Assembly (NCBI GenBank): GCA_965662265.1 | Contig: CBFIGX010000006.1 | Span: 1-64,000, forward strand | Direction: 5' to 3' | DNA: 64,000 nucleotides | From: CBFIGX01 sp965662265 | GTDB taxonomy: Bacteria; Bacteroidota; Bacteroidia; Flavobacteriales; UBA7430 | Notes under the pieces: generated by a model | Seen by the model: only the letters and a program-made list of their open reading frames with translations | Told to the model about the DNA's origin: nothing | The model's database searches: none | Shown: positions 8,439-16,785 of the stretch, one piece after another | Numbering within the stretch: the first letter of the stretch is position 1 | How the letters are laid out: each line of letters opens with the position of its first letter | Translations under genes and position numbers: made by a program

Positions 8439-11192
8439 TTATTCGTACACACTATCGTTAGATATATACTGAATGCTGCCAGCGTTGTATGTCTTTATTT
8501 GGTACCCTTCACCAGGCTTCATGGTGCCAATGCCATTAAAATCCCATTCAGGCAAATACGCATCTCCTATTGAGTTTTTAGCAATAATTAAGTTTCCTTG
8601 TGAAACGAGTTCTGCTAATGCAAGATTTGCTGGCGCTTCTTCTGTTCTTAAATACGCAACTATATTCCAGCCAGATTCAAAAGTTATTAGTTGATTTTCT
8701 GGCATAATTTGTAATCCAATTATCGCTAAGTTTGTTTGTGCACTTGTTTTGATTTGATAGCCTTGCTCTATTTCTAAATTTCCTATCCCATTAAAGTCCC
8801 ATTCTGGTAGGTAAGCTGATCCTGTGTAATCTTTTACAATAATAAGATCATTTAATATTGGAGCTAAAATTGCCGACATATCATTTTCTGTTGGGAGAAC
8901 ATAAGTTGAAAATAAAGACCAACCTTGTGGAAGGCTAATAATTTGCTCTTCAGAGCTAATAGTTGTTGCAGTAATAGATTCAATAAATGTTATTCCATTA
9001 ACTGAAAATACCTCAGGGCCGTTTGTGATATTATAATCTACTCCGTATTCTTGACAATTTGAGGCATCCCAAATTCTTAAAATTAGAGGCTCACCAGAGC
9101 TTAACCCGTCAATTTGATCGGTTGTTGCATCATTGCCCATTATTGATATTTGTAAAAGCTCCCCGGTATTATAGGTGTATCCAGCACAAACGAAGTTTCC
9201 AGCGTCGTTTTGGTAAAAAGCACCTAATGCCGAACTGTCACTTAATGTTACACCATTTGGATCTGTCCATTCACCACTTATGAAAAGAGAGTGATTTTGA
9301 TCTGTTACATTTACATCCCAGTCAAAGTTACAAGGATACTGACATGTACCATCATCATTGGTAGCTTCAATATTATAGTTTGTAGCAGTAATGTCTGTAC
9401 ACCCTTCTATATCCGCAGATGACGTATCTGAACCACTTGAAATAACAGTTACATTTGATAGTGTTACTTCTATATTTTGAGTTACGATATATAATAAGAA
9501 AGAACTAAATGTATTTGTACCTTGCGCCGGAATGTTTAATGTGTATTCTCCATTATTACTCACTGCAATGGTTGATGTTGTAAAGTTTGGATCAACATCA
9601 GGATAAGGGTTGTGTTCAAACCTAAAAAACAGCTCTGCATCACCAGCATTGGTGTTTGCTGTAAACGATATTGTTCCTCCATTTTCAAAACTTAATGGAT
9701 AAATGCTAGGATCTTCATTAGCAAAGCCAGCCCATGACTCAGAGCCGGAAGGATTCATGTATGATGAACCATTATAGATAACACCACCAAAGGGAATTGA
9801 GAATACGATATTTGTAGTAGAATTCTCAATATCATAGCTACAGGAGCCATCATCAATAGTTGCATCTGGATTGTAATTTGTTGCCTCGGCATTGGTGCAT
9901 CCTTCTGTAGTCTGACTTACATTTTCACACGGAGTTCCACCATAATTGCTACAGTCTTGAGCATTAAAGTTTTGATGCCACCCCGCAAATGCATCAGCAT
10001 ACATACACCCATCATAAGGTACATCATTGCACGAAGAATAGGTGCAAAGAATGTTATTCCATTGGTCATAGGCTTGTTCGGTAGCTTCAGGATTGTAATC
10101 TATTGCGTTTTCATCGATGCAGCCTATACTGTTTGTCGTATTGTTATCACATGGAGTTCCACCATAATTCAAGCAGTCTTGGGCATTAAAATTTTCATTC
10201 CATCCTGCAAATGCATTTGAATACATACAGCCATTATAAGGAACTTCATTGCAGGATGCGTAAGTACATAGGTTGTTCCCATACTGATCTACGTTTTGTA
10301 TTGTGGCATTTGAGGTGTAATTTAACGCATTTTCATCTAAGCAACCGTATATTGGACCCGAACCTACACCTCCTTCACCGCCTTGGTATACTCTAACGTA
10401 GTCAATCTCAAGTGTGCTTTGCTGAAAATTTGAGGCTATGTCTGGAGCAATTGCTAGGTTTAATAATAAAAATTGCTCGGTATCAAAAGGCCAAGTATTG
10501 CTGTCTTTTACAGGAGGATTGTAGGTGTAATGAACCACATCGTCTACACTAAAGACCAATTGTTCTTCAGTCCAAATTAAACCATAAGTATGGAATTCCG
10601 AGGAGACTGTTGGGATATACTGCCCACCGTGATTAATTGTTCCACCATAACTAGAGGGCGTGTGTGTAGCGCTTTGAACATAATTTTGATTGCTACCCCA
10701 GTGTTCCATGATGTCAATTTCTCCACAGCCAGGCCAACTTGTAGTTCCGTATCCTTGGTTAAACCAGTAGGCTCCAGATTCCGTAATGTTTTTACCTAAG
10801 GTCCAAATGGCTGGCCATGTTCCTTGTCCAGTAGGTAGTTTGGCTCTTACTTCTACCTTTCCGTATTGAAATGCAAATTTAGAATTTAGCCTTGCAGATG
10901 TGTAGGGCTTGGTTTGTCCTTGATCGGTATAGTCTTCTTTTATTCCAACGATTTTTAATGTTCCATTATCTACGTAAGAATTTTCAATTTCATCTGTGTA
11001 ATGCTGAAGTTCATTATTAAACCAACTGTAGCCATTAGGCAATTGAGTTTGGTGAAACCATTTTTCATTATTTACAGCGCCATCAGTATTAAATTCATCT
11101 GCCCAAACAAGATTCCACTCTTGAGCATTCATGTAGATAGTTGTTGCTAAAAAAAGCAATAGAGTCTTGGTAAGTTTTGTAGTAAAATTCAC
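8439..11192 (-). CDS. secreted GH16 beta-glucanase (laminarinase-like), multidomain
   Basis: 917 residues. After the signal peptide (1-23) comes a GH16 catalytic domain (about 25-270) with the GEIDIMEHW motif: Glu158 nucleophile, Asp160, Glu163 acid/base. GH16 enzymes cut beta-1,3/1,4-glucans, agar or carrageenan; a laminarin-type substrate fits best but is not proven. Two long Cys-rich modules (GCxDENA ... NYGGTPC) start near 282 and 355, then a short GCTN repeat (~430), an unrecognised beta-sandwich (~452-583), another GCTD repeat (~597) and a further beta domain (620-735). Two tandem YLPEW modules (~746-917) end in IQYISNDSVYE. No canonical T9SS tail. It is divergent from the CotH gene, with which it shares nearly identical DNA in inverted orientation. 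Confidence 0.85.
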   Translation of the reverse strand: MNFTTKLTKTLLLFLATTIYMNAQEWNLVWADEFNTDGAVNNEKWFHQTQLPNGYSWFNNELQHYTDEIENSYVDNGTLKIVGIKEDYTDQGQTKPYTSARLNSKFAFQYGKVEVRAKLPTGQGTWPAIWTLGKNITESGAYWFNQGYGTTSWPGCGEIDIMEHWGSNQNYVQSATHTPSSYGGTINHGGQYIPTVSSEFHTYGLIWTEEQLVFSVDDVVHYTYNPPVKDSNTWPFDTEQFLLLNLAIAPDIASNFQQSTLEIDYVRVYQGGEGGVGSGPIYGCLDENALNYTSNATIQNVDQYGNNLCTYASCNEVPYNGCMYSNAFAGWNENFNAQDCLNYGGTPCDNNTTNSIGCIDENAIDYNPEATEQAYDQWNNILCTYSSCNDVPYDGCMYADAFAGWHQNFNAQDCSNYGGTPCENVSQTTEGCTNAEATNYNPDATIDDGSCSYDIENSTTNIVFSIPFGGVIYNGSSYMNPSGSESWAGFANEDPSIYPLSFENGGTISFTANTNAGDAELFFRFEHNPYPDVDPNFTTSTIAVSNNGEYTLNIPAQGTNTFSSFLLYIVTQNIEVTLSNVTVISSGSDTSSADIEGCTDITATNYNIEATNDDGTCQYPCNFDWDVNVTDQNHSLFISGEWTDPNGVTLSDSSALGAFYQNDAGNFVCAGYTYNTGELLQISIMGNDATTDQIDGLSSGEPLILRIWDASNCQEYGVDYNITNGPEVFSVNGITFIESITATTISSEEQIISLPQGWSLFSTYVLPTENDMSAILAPILNDLIIVKDYTGSAYLPEWDFNGIGNLEIEQGYQIKTSAQTNLAIIGLQIMPENQLITFESGWNIVAYLRTEEAPANLALAELVSQGNLIIAKNSIGDAYLPEWDFNGIGTMKPGEGYQIKTYNAGSIQYISNDSVYE
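9674..9716 (-). repeat. inverted repeat B, left arm (43 bp, exact)
   Basis: The reverse complement of 9674-9716 is identical to 11918-11960. Both encode the EDPSIYPLSFENGG segment of the beta-sandwich domain shared by the GH16 and CotH proteins, in the same frame. Flanking DNA is similar but diverged. Confidence 0.85.
10156..10307 (-). repeat. inverted repeat A, left arm (152 bp, about 98% identical)
   Basis: Reverse complement aligns without gaps to 12266-12417 with three mismatches counted by eye. It encodes part of the first long Cys-rich module of the GH16 protein (YGNNLCTYASCNEVPYNG to NYGGT). Confidence 0.85.
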
Positions 11193-11491
11193 ATCAAATA
11201 AATTAGCTAGGGGGCAGCTCTTAAAGATGTTGTCTCAATTTAATAAACTTATAATTGGACGCTTTTGGAAATGCTCCTAAATGTTACAAGGCTAATTTAC
11301 ATATTTATTTGTAGGTTATAAGTGTATTAGTAACACTTTAATTTTTTATGGAACTGAAACCATATAGATATTAATCACTTCACAAAAAGAATTGTTAAAT
11401 TGCATAGCTTTTGATTTAGAGATAAAAGCGTCAATCGACACAGATATTCCATCGATTTGGAATTGAAATGTTGTACATAGATAAGTTTGAT
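11193..11491. other. divergent promoter region between GH16 and CotH genes
   Basis: 299 bp, very AT-rich, no coding potential. It must carry the promoters of both divergent genes. No exact TAnnTTTG box was found on either strand; the closest on plus is a TAGCTTTTG-like sequence near 11405 with one extra base. Regulation may use another sigma factor or an activator. Confidence 0.4.
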
Positions 11492-14464
11492 ATGAAAGTA
11501 AAATATATAGTAGCGCTGCTTACTACTCTTTTTTTTAACATTTTTTATACTGTTAGTGCTAGTACTTTACTTTTTGTAGAATATAATGAGGTTTTAGGTT
11601 GTCTAGATGAAAATGCAACAGATTACAATCCTGAAGCTACCACACAAGCTTATGATGATTGGGGAAATACTTTATGCATTTATGCATCTTGTAATGATGT
11701 GCCTTACGATGGATGTATGTACGAAGAGTCATACTCTCCATGGTTTGATTGGTTTAATGCTTCTGATTGCATCAATTATGGTGGTGTGCCATGTGCATAT
11801 GAGGCTACTGATTCTGTTAGCGGAATTGTGTTTTCTGGTTCTTTTGGAGGTGCACTTGTAGAAGGTCAAACATACTTTAATCCTTCAGGTTCAGAGTCAT
11901 GGGCTGGGTTTGCCAACGAAGATCCTAGCATTTATCCATTAAGTTTTGAAAATGGAGGAATGATTTCATTTTCGGCAATCACTAATGGAGCTAGCGTTGA
12001 TGTCTATTTTCGACTAGAGTACAATCCATATCCGGATACTGATCCAAGCTATAATACCGAAATTGTAAATATTAACATGTCTGGGAACTACTCAGTAATG
12101 ATTCCATCACAATCTTCAAACACATTTAGCTCATTCATATTATATGTAGTTACCCATGAGGTTGAGGTCACTTTAACTAATCTGACGGTGACATCATATG
12201 GTTCTATCGGTAATTATGATATTGTTGGTTGTATGGATAGTTTAGCACTTAACTATAATTCAGATGCCACAACACAAAACATAGATCAGTATGGGAACAA
12301 CCTATGTACTTACGCATCCTGCAATGACGTTCCTTATAATGGCTGTATGTATTCAAATGCATTTGCAGGATGGAATGAAAATTTTAATGCCCAAGACTGC
12401 TTGAATTATGGTGGAACACCTTGTGAGGTAATTAATAATTGCGGGCCATGCGCTTATAATGAATTTTGTATGGATGGTATATGTCAAACTGTAATTCCAG
12501 TAAATACCAACTTGCCTGTTGTTTATATTACTACAGAAAATCAGCAAGGAATTAATTCTACTGATAACTACGTAGAAGGTAGGGTTACTGTAGAAGGTGG
12601 GCAAAGTGTAACTAGTGATTCATTAATTTTTGGCCTCGACACCTTAGCCATGAAGATAAGAGGACGCGGAAATTCTACCTGGTTACATCCTAAAAAACCG
12701 TACCAAATGAAGCTCGATAGTAAAGAAGAATTTCTTGGAATGCCAGATGATAAGAAATGGATTTTCTTAGCAGAGTATTCTGATAAATCTATGTTGAGAA
12801 ATACCCTTGCTTTTGAAATGGGTTATTCTAGTGTACTCGATTGGACTCCCGATGGAGAGTTTGCTGAAGTGTATATTAACGGACTTTATAATGGAACCTA
12901 CAACATAACGCAGAAAGTCGAAGAGAAGTCCAATCGAGTAGATATTGGTAATGATGGTTTCTTATTAGAGGTAGATCAACTAGAGAGATTAGATGATGAT
13001 GATCATTATTTTACAACGCCAGATTTTCCAGTAATTGCTATTAAAGAGCCCAATATCAATGATATGATTATAGATGACGGTCAGGTGTCTGCCGATAGTA
13101 CTATTGCTGTAATCACTAATTTTGTGAATGAATTTGAAGCTGTTTTACACAGTGATAATTTTGCAGATACAACCAATGGTTATCACAAATATATTGATGT
13201 AGAAAGTTTTATTGACTGGTTCCTTATTAATGAGATTACTAAGAATGTAGATGCTAAAAACTTTTCGAGCATTTATTTTAATGTTATTATCGATGATAAT
13301 GGAGTGGGCAAGCTAAAGATGGGTCCACTTTGGGACTATGATTTATCTCTTGGGAATAATGATTATTCCGATTGTGAGTTTTATGAAGGTTGGTGGGTGA
13401 GAAATCATCCTTGGATCTATCGTCTGCTTGAGGATTCAGAATTTTCAAACCTAGTAACAGCAAGATTTGAGGAGCATTTTTATCCAAGAAAGGATTCTGT
13501 ACTAAATAAAATTGACTCGTACTCCAACGCCCTAACGGCTTCAGCCGTAGAAAATGATGCCAGGTGGCAACCTTATATAGGTTCTTATGTATGGCCCAAT
13601 CCTAGCCAAGGAGATGTGGCTTCTGGTAATACAGGTGAGTTAGGTTACGAAGATGCTATTGACCATGTAGCAAATTGGTATGCGCAAAGAATGGATTGGC
13701 TGAATGAAAATTTCAACCAACTAACAGATGAGTATGGTTGTCTTGATGTAAATGCTCTTAATTATTCTTTAGATGCTAATGAGCAGGCTTACGATCAATG
13801 GAACAATATATTATGTGCGTATGCCTCTTGTGACGATACTCCTGGCGGAGGTTGTCTTTACGACCAAGCATGGGCCTATTACAATAGTTTTTTTGGACCA
13901 AATGATTGTATAAATTACGGAGGTATTCCATGTTTGGAATCCAATTTAGAGTTAGAAGAACAAGCGCTTATTATTCCTCAGGGTTGGTCTATATTCTCTA
14001 CTTATCTGGCACCAATTAACAACGACATTACATTAGTTTTGGCACCTATCGTCGACGATTTAATTATTGTGAAAGATTATTTAGGTCTTGCTTACTTAAC
14101 CGAATGGAACTATAATGGTATTGGTGATATGCAAATAGGACAAGGCTATCAAATAAAAACAAGCAATAATGTAGAGCTTATTATTGAAGGAGATCAAATA
14201 ATTCCGGAAGAAAATCTTATACCACTATTAGCGGGCTGGAACATGATAGGATATTTACGACTAGAAGAAGCAGACGTCACACTTGTTTTTGAAGACCTTG
14301 TGTCTTCAGATAACCTAATTATAGCCAAAGATTATTATGGTTCTGCTTATTTACCTGAATGGAATTTTAATGGTATTGGAACCATGAAACCAGGTGAGGG
14401 CTATCAGATAAAAACAAACGTGGAAAGTGTGCTAGAGTATTTGCCAAATAACAGCTCTTACTAA
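11492..14464 (+). CDS. secreted CotH-kinase family protein with Cys-rich and YLPEW modules
   Basis: 990 residues from the ATG at 11492, which opens a signal peptide (MKVKYIVALLTTLFFN...). An ATG 24 bp upstream would add eight polar residues. Order: long Cys-rich module (~36-103), beta-sandwich shared with the GH16 protein (~110-236), second Cys-rich module (~246-314), CotH-kinase domain (~345-745), third Cys-rich module (~749-815), two YLPEW modules (~823-990) ending LEYLPNNSSY. CotH motifs: RGRGNSTW near the start of the domain, NGLYNGTYNITQKVEEKS, and GPLWDYDLSLGN. CotH proteins are atypical kinases; in Bacillus CotH phosphorylates coat proteins, while the role in Bacteroidota is unclear. 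It is followed after 42 bp by the deiminase gene and may share its transcript. Confidence 0.8.
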   Translation: MKVKYIVALLTTLFFNIFYTVSASTLLFVEYNEVLGCLDENATDYNPEATTQAYDDWGNTLCIYASCNDVPYDGCMYEESYSPWFDWFNASDCINYGGVPCAYEATDSVSGIVFSGSFGGALVEGQTYFNPSGSESWAGFANEDPSIYPLSFENGGMISFSAITNGASVDVYFRLEYNPYPDTDPSYNTEIVNINMSGNYSVMIPSQSSNTFSSFILYVVTHEVEVTLTNLTVTSYGSIGNYDIVGCMDSLALNYNSDATTQNIDQYGNNLCTYASCNDVPYNGCMYSNAFAGWNENFNAQDCLNYGGTPCEVINNCGPCAYNEFCMDGICQTVIPVNTNLPVVYITTENQQGINSTDNYVEGRVTVEGGQSVTSDSLIFGLDTLAMKIRGRGNSTWLHPKKPYQMKLDSKEEFLGMPDDKKWIFLAEYSDKSMLRNTLAFEMGYSSVLDWTPDGEFAEVYINGLYNGTYNITQKVEEKSNRVDIGNDGFLLEVDQLERLDDDDHYFTTPDFPVIAIKEPNINDMIIDDGQVSADSTIAVITNFVNEFEAVLHSDNFADTTNGYHKYIDVESFIDWFLINEITKNVDAKNFSSIYFNVIIDDNGVGKLKMGPLWDYDLSLGNNDYSDCEFYEGWWVRNHPWIYRLLEDSEFSNLVTARFEEHFYPRKDSVLNKIDSYSNALTASAVENDARWQPYIGSYVWPNPSQGDVASGNTGELGYEDAIDHVANWYAQRMDWLNENFNQLTDEYGCLDVNALNYSLDANEQAYDQWNNILCAYASCDDTPGGGCLYDQAWAYYNSFFGPNDCINYGGIPCLESNLELEEQALIIPQGWSIFSTYLAPINNDITLVLAPIVDDLIIVKDYLGLAYLTEWNYNGIGDMQIGQGYQIKTSNNVELIIEGDQIIPEENLIPLLAGWNMIGYLRLEEADVTLVFEDLVSSDNLIIAKDYYGSAYLPEWNFNGIGTMKPGEGYQIKTNVESVLEYLPNNSSY
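11918..11960 (+). repeat. inverted repeat B, right arm
   Basis: Partner of 9674-9716 (exact reverse complement, 43 bp), inside the shared beta-sandwich domain of the CotH protein. Confidence 0.85.
12266..12417 (+). repeat. inverted repeat A, right arm
   Basis: Partner of 10156-10307, three mismatches in 152 bp. It encodes the second long Cys-rich module of the CotH protein, in the same reading frame as the left arm. The two arms flank 1958 bp that hold both N-terminal coding regions and the promoter region. Confidence 0.85.
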
Positions 14465-14506
14465 TCCATATATAAGTATCATTATGCATTTAAACTTTAT
14501 TGAAAG

Positions 14507-16498
14507 ATGAAAAAAACAATTTATTACATAATATTTTCCGTTTTATTTAGTCAATTAGCTTCTGCTCAAGAAGTATTACCAAAGTATATAACTCCAACCG
14601 AGCAATTAAAGATGGATAGTTATTTGTCTAAATTTTCTCAAAAGCAAGCTACTAACCCACCAGACTTCCCTGTCAGAACTATGGCAGAGTGGGAGGAAAT
14701 TAAAGCTTTAACCCTTAGTTGGCAAGGTTATACTGGCGTACTAACAGAAATCGTTAGAGAAGCTGTTGATGAAGTAGAGGTCATTATTTTTACTTCCAAT
14801 GCATCGAGTGTTGAAAATACATTAATGAGTGCGGGTGTAAATACTGACCAAGTAACATATATTAATCAACCTACTAATTCAATATGGATAAGAGATTATG
14901 GCCAGCATACAGTTTATGCCAACGATGTAGGAGACCAAGTTCTGATTGATTGGATTTATAACAGACCACGCCCCTTAGATGATCAAAGCCCAGAAGAAAT
15001 TGCTACTTATTTCAATTATGAGCTATTTACGACAACCACAGGTGTAAATCAATTGGTAAATACTGGGGGCAACTTTATGTCAGATGGTATGGGTACTGCC
15101 TTTGCATCAAAACTTATACTTGAGGAAAATGATGGCTTTGGTCCCTACAACTCTGTAAACTATCCGAACTTAAATGAAGCCGAGATTGATGATATCATGA
15201 GTCAGTTTATGGGGATTAATAACTACATCAAAATGGAAACATTACCATATGATGGAATACACCACATAGATATGCATATGAAGCTTTTAAATGAAGAAAC
15301 TATTTTAATTGCTGAATATCCTGAAGGTGTTGCTGATGGGCCACAAATTGAAGCTAATATTCAATACATACTAGATAATTTTACAAGCCCTTATGGCAAT
15401 CCGTATAAAATTGTAAGAATTCCGAGTCCACCAAGTACCAGTGGTGCCCACCCTGATTCTGGAGGTTCTTACAGAACATATACAAATTCGGTTTTTATCA
15501 ATAATAAAGTACTTGTACCTTTTTATAGAACAGAATACGACACGATTGCCCAAAGAATATACGAAGAGGCTTTACCTGGCTACGAAATAATAGGTATAGA
15601 CTGTGACGATTCTGGGAATAATATCATCTCCTTGGGTGGTGCAATTCATTGTATTACAAAAGCTGTAGGTGTAGATGACCCTTTGTTGGTTAATCACGCA
15701 CCTATTAGAAATGGTGATTATGTTTCTGACATTATATTTGAAGCTTCTGCTAAGCATTCGTCTGGTATTGCGTCAATGGCTTTGTATTATAGAGTTGAAG
15801 GATCCCCTTATCAAGTAGAGGCGATGACTAGTATAGGCGATGATGTATACGCTTGTAGTATTCAAGGTTTGCCAGCTAATGAAACTATACAATATTACTT
15901 TAAAGCTACATCTAATAGTGGTAAAGTTATTAATAGGCCTATAGTAGCACCTCAAGGAGGATTTGAGTTTAAAATGAATCAAACCTTTCCGAATGGGCAA
16001 CTTATTTCTATCACTCAAGGTTGGAATATTATATCTTCATTTATAAATTCCAATCAATCTATTGATGATTTTTTTGAGTCTATCAGCAACAATATCGTTA
16101 TAGTAAAGGATAATTTTGGATCTGCTTATCTACCCGAATGGGATTTTAATAGTATCGGCGATTTAAACCCATTAGAAGGCTACTTTGTAAAAAGTAATAT
16201 TGATACAATGCTCAATGTCACAGGTTCATACGTATTCCCTGGGCAAAACCCAATTACATTAAATCAGGGTTGGTCAACGGTTTCTTATCTTCGTTTAGAT
16301 GAAGTTTCAGCAGAATTAATTTTTGCGGAAATAGTAAGTAATTCTAATCTAGTAATTGTGAAAGATCATTTTGGAAATGCATATTTACCAGACTGGGATT
16401 ATAATGGAATAGGAAATCTTAAACCAGGTAAAGGGTATCAATTAAAAGTTATAGAGTCTGATGAGTTACAATATTTGCCAATAAACGAATCCTATTAG
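14507..16498 (+). CDS. secreted agmatine/peptidylarginine deiminase-like protein with tandem YLPEW modules
   Basis: 663 residues: a signal peptide (1-20, ending SAQE), a guanidino-group deiminase domain of the Porphyromonas PAD/agmatine deiminase family (~50-395), a beta-sandwich linker (~400-490, TIQYYFKATSNSG) and two YLPEW modules (~498-663) ending LQYLPINESY. Family motifs present are WIRDYGQH, NTGGNFMSDGMGT, HIDMHMKLL and the catalytic Cys in GGAIHCIT. Known members hydrolyse agmatine to N-carbamoylputrescine or citrullinate peptidyl-arginine. Secretion with surface modules argues for an extracellular role closer to PPAD than to the cytosolic enzyme, but the substrate is inference. It lies 42 bp after the CotH gene, same strand. 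Confidence 0.85.
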   Translation: MKKTIYYIIFSVLFSQLASAQEVLPKYITPTEQLKMDSYLSKFSQKQATNPPDFPVRTMAEWEEIKALTLSWQGYTGVLTEIVREAVDEVEVIIFTSNASSVENTLMSAGVNTDQVTYINQPTNSIWIRDYGQHTVYANDVGDQVLIDWIYNRPRPLDDQSPEEIATYFNYELFTTTTGVNQLVNTGGNFMSDGMGTAFASKLILEENDGFGPYNSVNYPNLNEAEIDDIMSQFMGINNYIKMETLPYDGIHHIDMHMKLLNEETILIAEYPEGVADGPQIEANIQYILDNFTSPYGNPYKIVRIPSPPSTSGAHPDSGGSYRTYTNSVFINNKVLVPFYRTEYDTIAQRIYEEALPGYEIIGIDCDDSGNNIISLGGAIHCITKAVGVDDPLLVNHAPIRNGDYVSDIIFEASAKHSSGIASMALYYRVEGSPYQVEAMTSIGDDVYACSIQGLPANETIQYYFKATSNSGKVINRPIVAPQGGFEFKMNQTFPNGQLISITQGWNIISSFINSNQSIDDFFESISNNIVIVKDNFGSAYLPEWDFNSIGDLNPLEGYFVKSNIDTMLNVTGSYVFPGQNPITLNQGWSTVSYLRLDEVSAELIFAEIVSNSNLVIVKDHFGNAYLPDWDYNGIGNLKPGKGYQLKVIESDELQYLPINESY

Positions 16499-16601
16499 TA
16501 ACCATTTATTCTTAAAATAAAACAATTAAAACAGCTTAGGCATTCTGTTTAATGGTAAAATATAGGGTGTGTTTAGCAAATTAATTAACACAACATTTGC
16601 A

Positions 16602-16781
16602 ATGATTGATCATAATTTTATTTGTCCATATTGTTTTGAAAATCAATTGAAAAGAATTGATTTTAGTATTTCCAATCAGAACTTTATAGAAGACTGCGAA
16701 GTATGTTGCAACCCTATTGATTTTACAATTGCACTCCAGGAGGGACAAGTAACATTGTTTGAAGCCAAAATGATGGATTAA
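16602..16781 (+). CDS. CPxCG-type cysteine-rich small protein
   Basis: 59 residues from the ATG at 16602; a GTG at 16569 would add 11 residues that do not look conserved. Two Cys pairs, CPYC near residue 8 and CEVCC near 30, form a probable zinc ribbon like that of the small CPXCG-motif cysteine-rich proteins. The function of that family is unknown. The stop is only four bases before the GIY-YIG nuclease ATG, so the two are very likely co-transcribed. Confidence 0.65.
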   Translation: MIDHNFICPYCFENQLKRIDFSISNQNFIEDCEVCCNPIDFTIALQEGQVTLFEAKMMD

Positions 16782-16785
16782 AAAA

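Noticed and set aside
9957..10396. Plus-strand open frames opposite the GH16 gene
   Set aside because: They are antisense shadows of repetitive Cys-rich coding sequence, without ribosome site or family resemblance.
8439..14464. CRISPR-like or tandem repeat array
   Set aside because: The repeats are protein-coding domain repeats with irregular spacing, not direct repeats with spacers.
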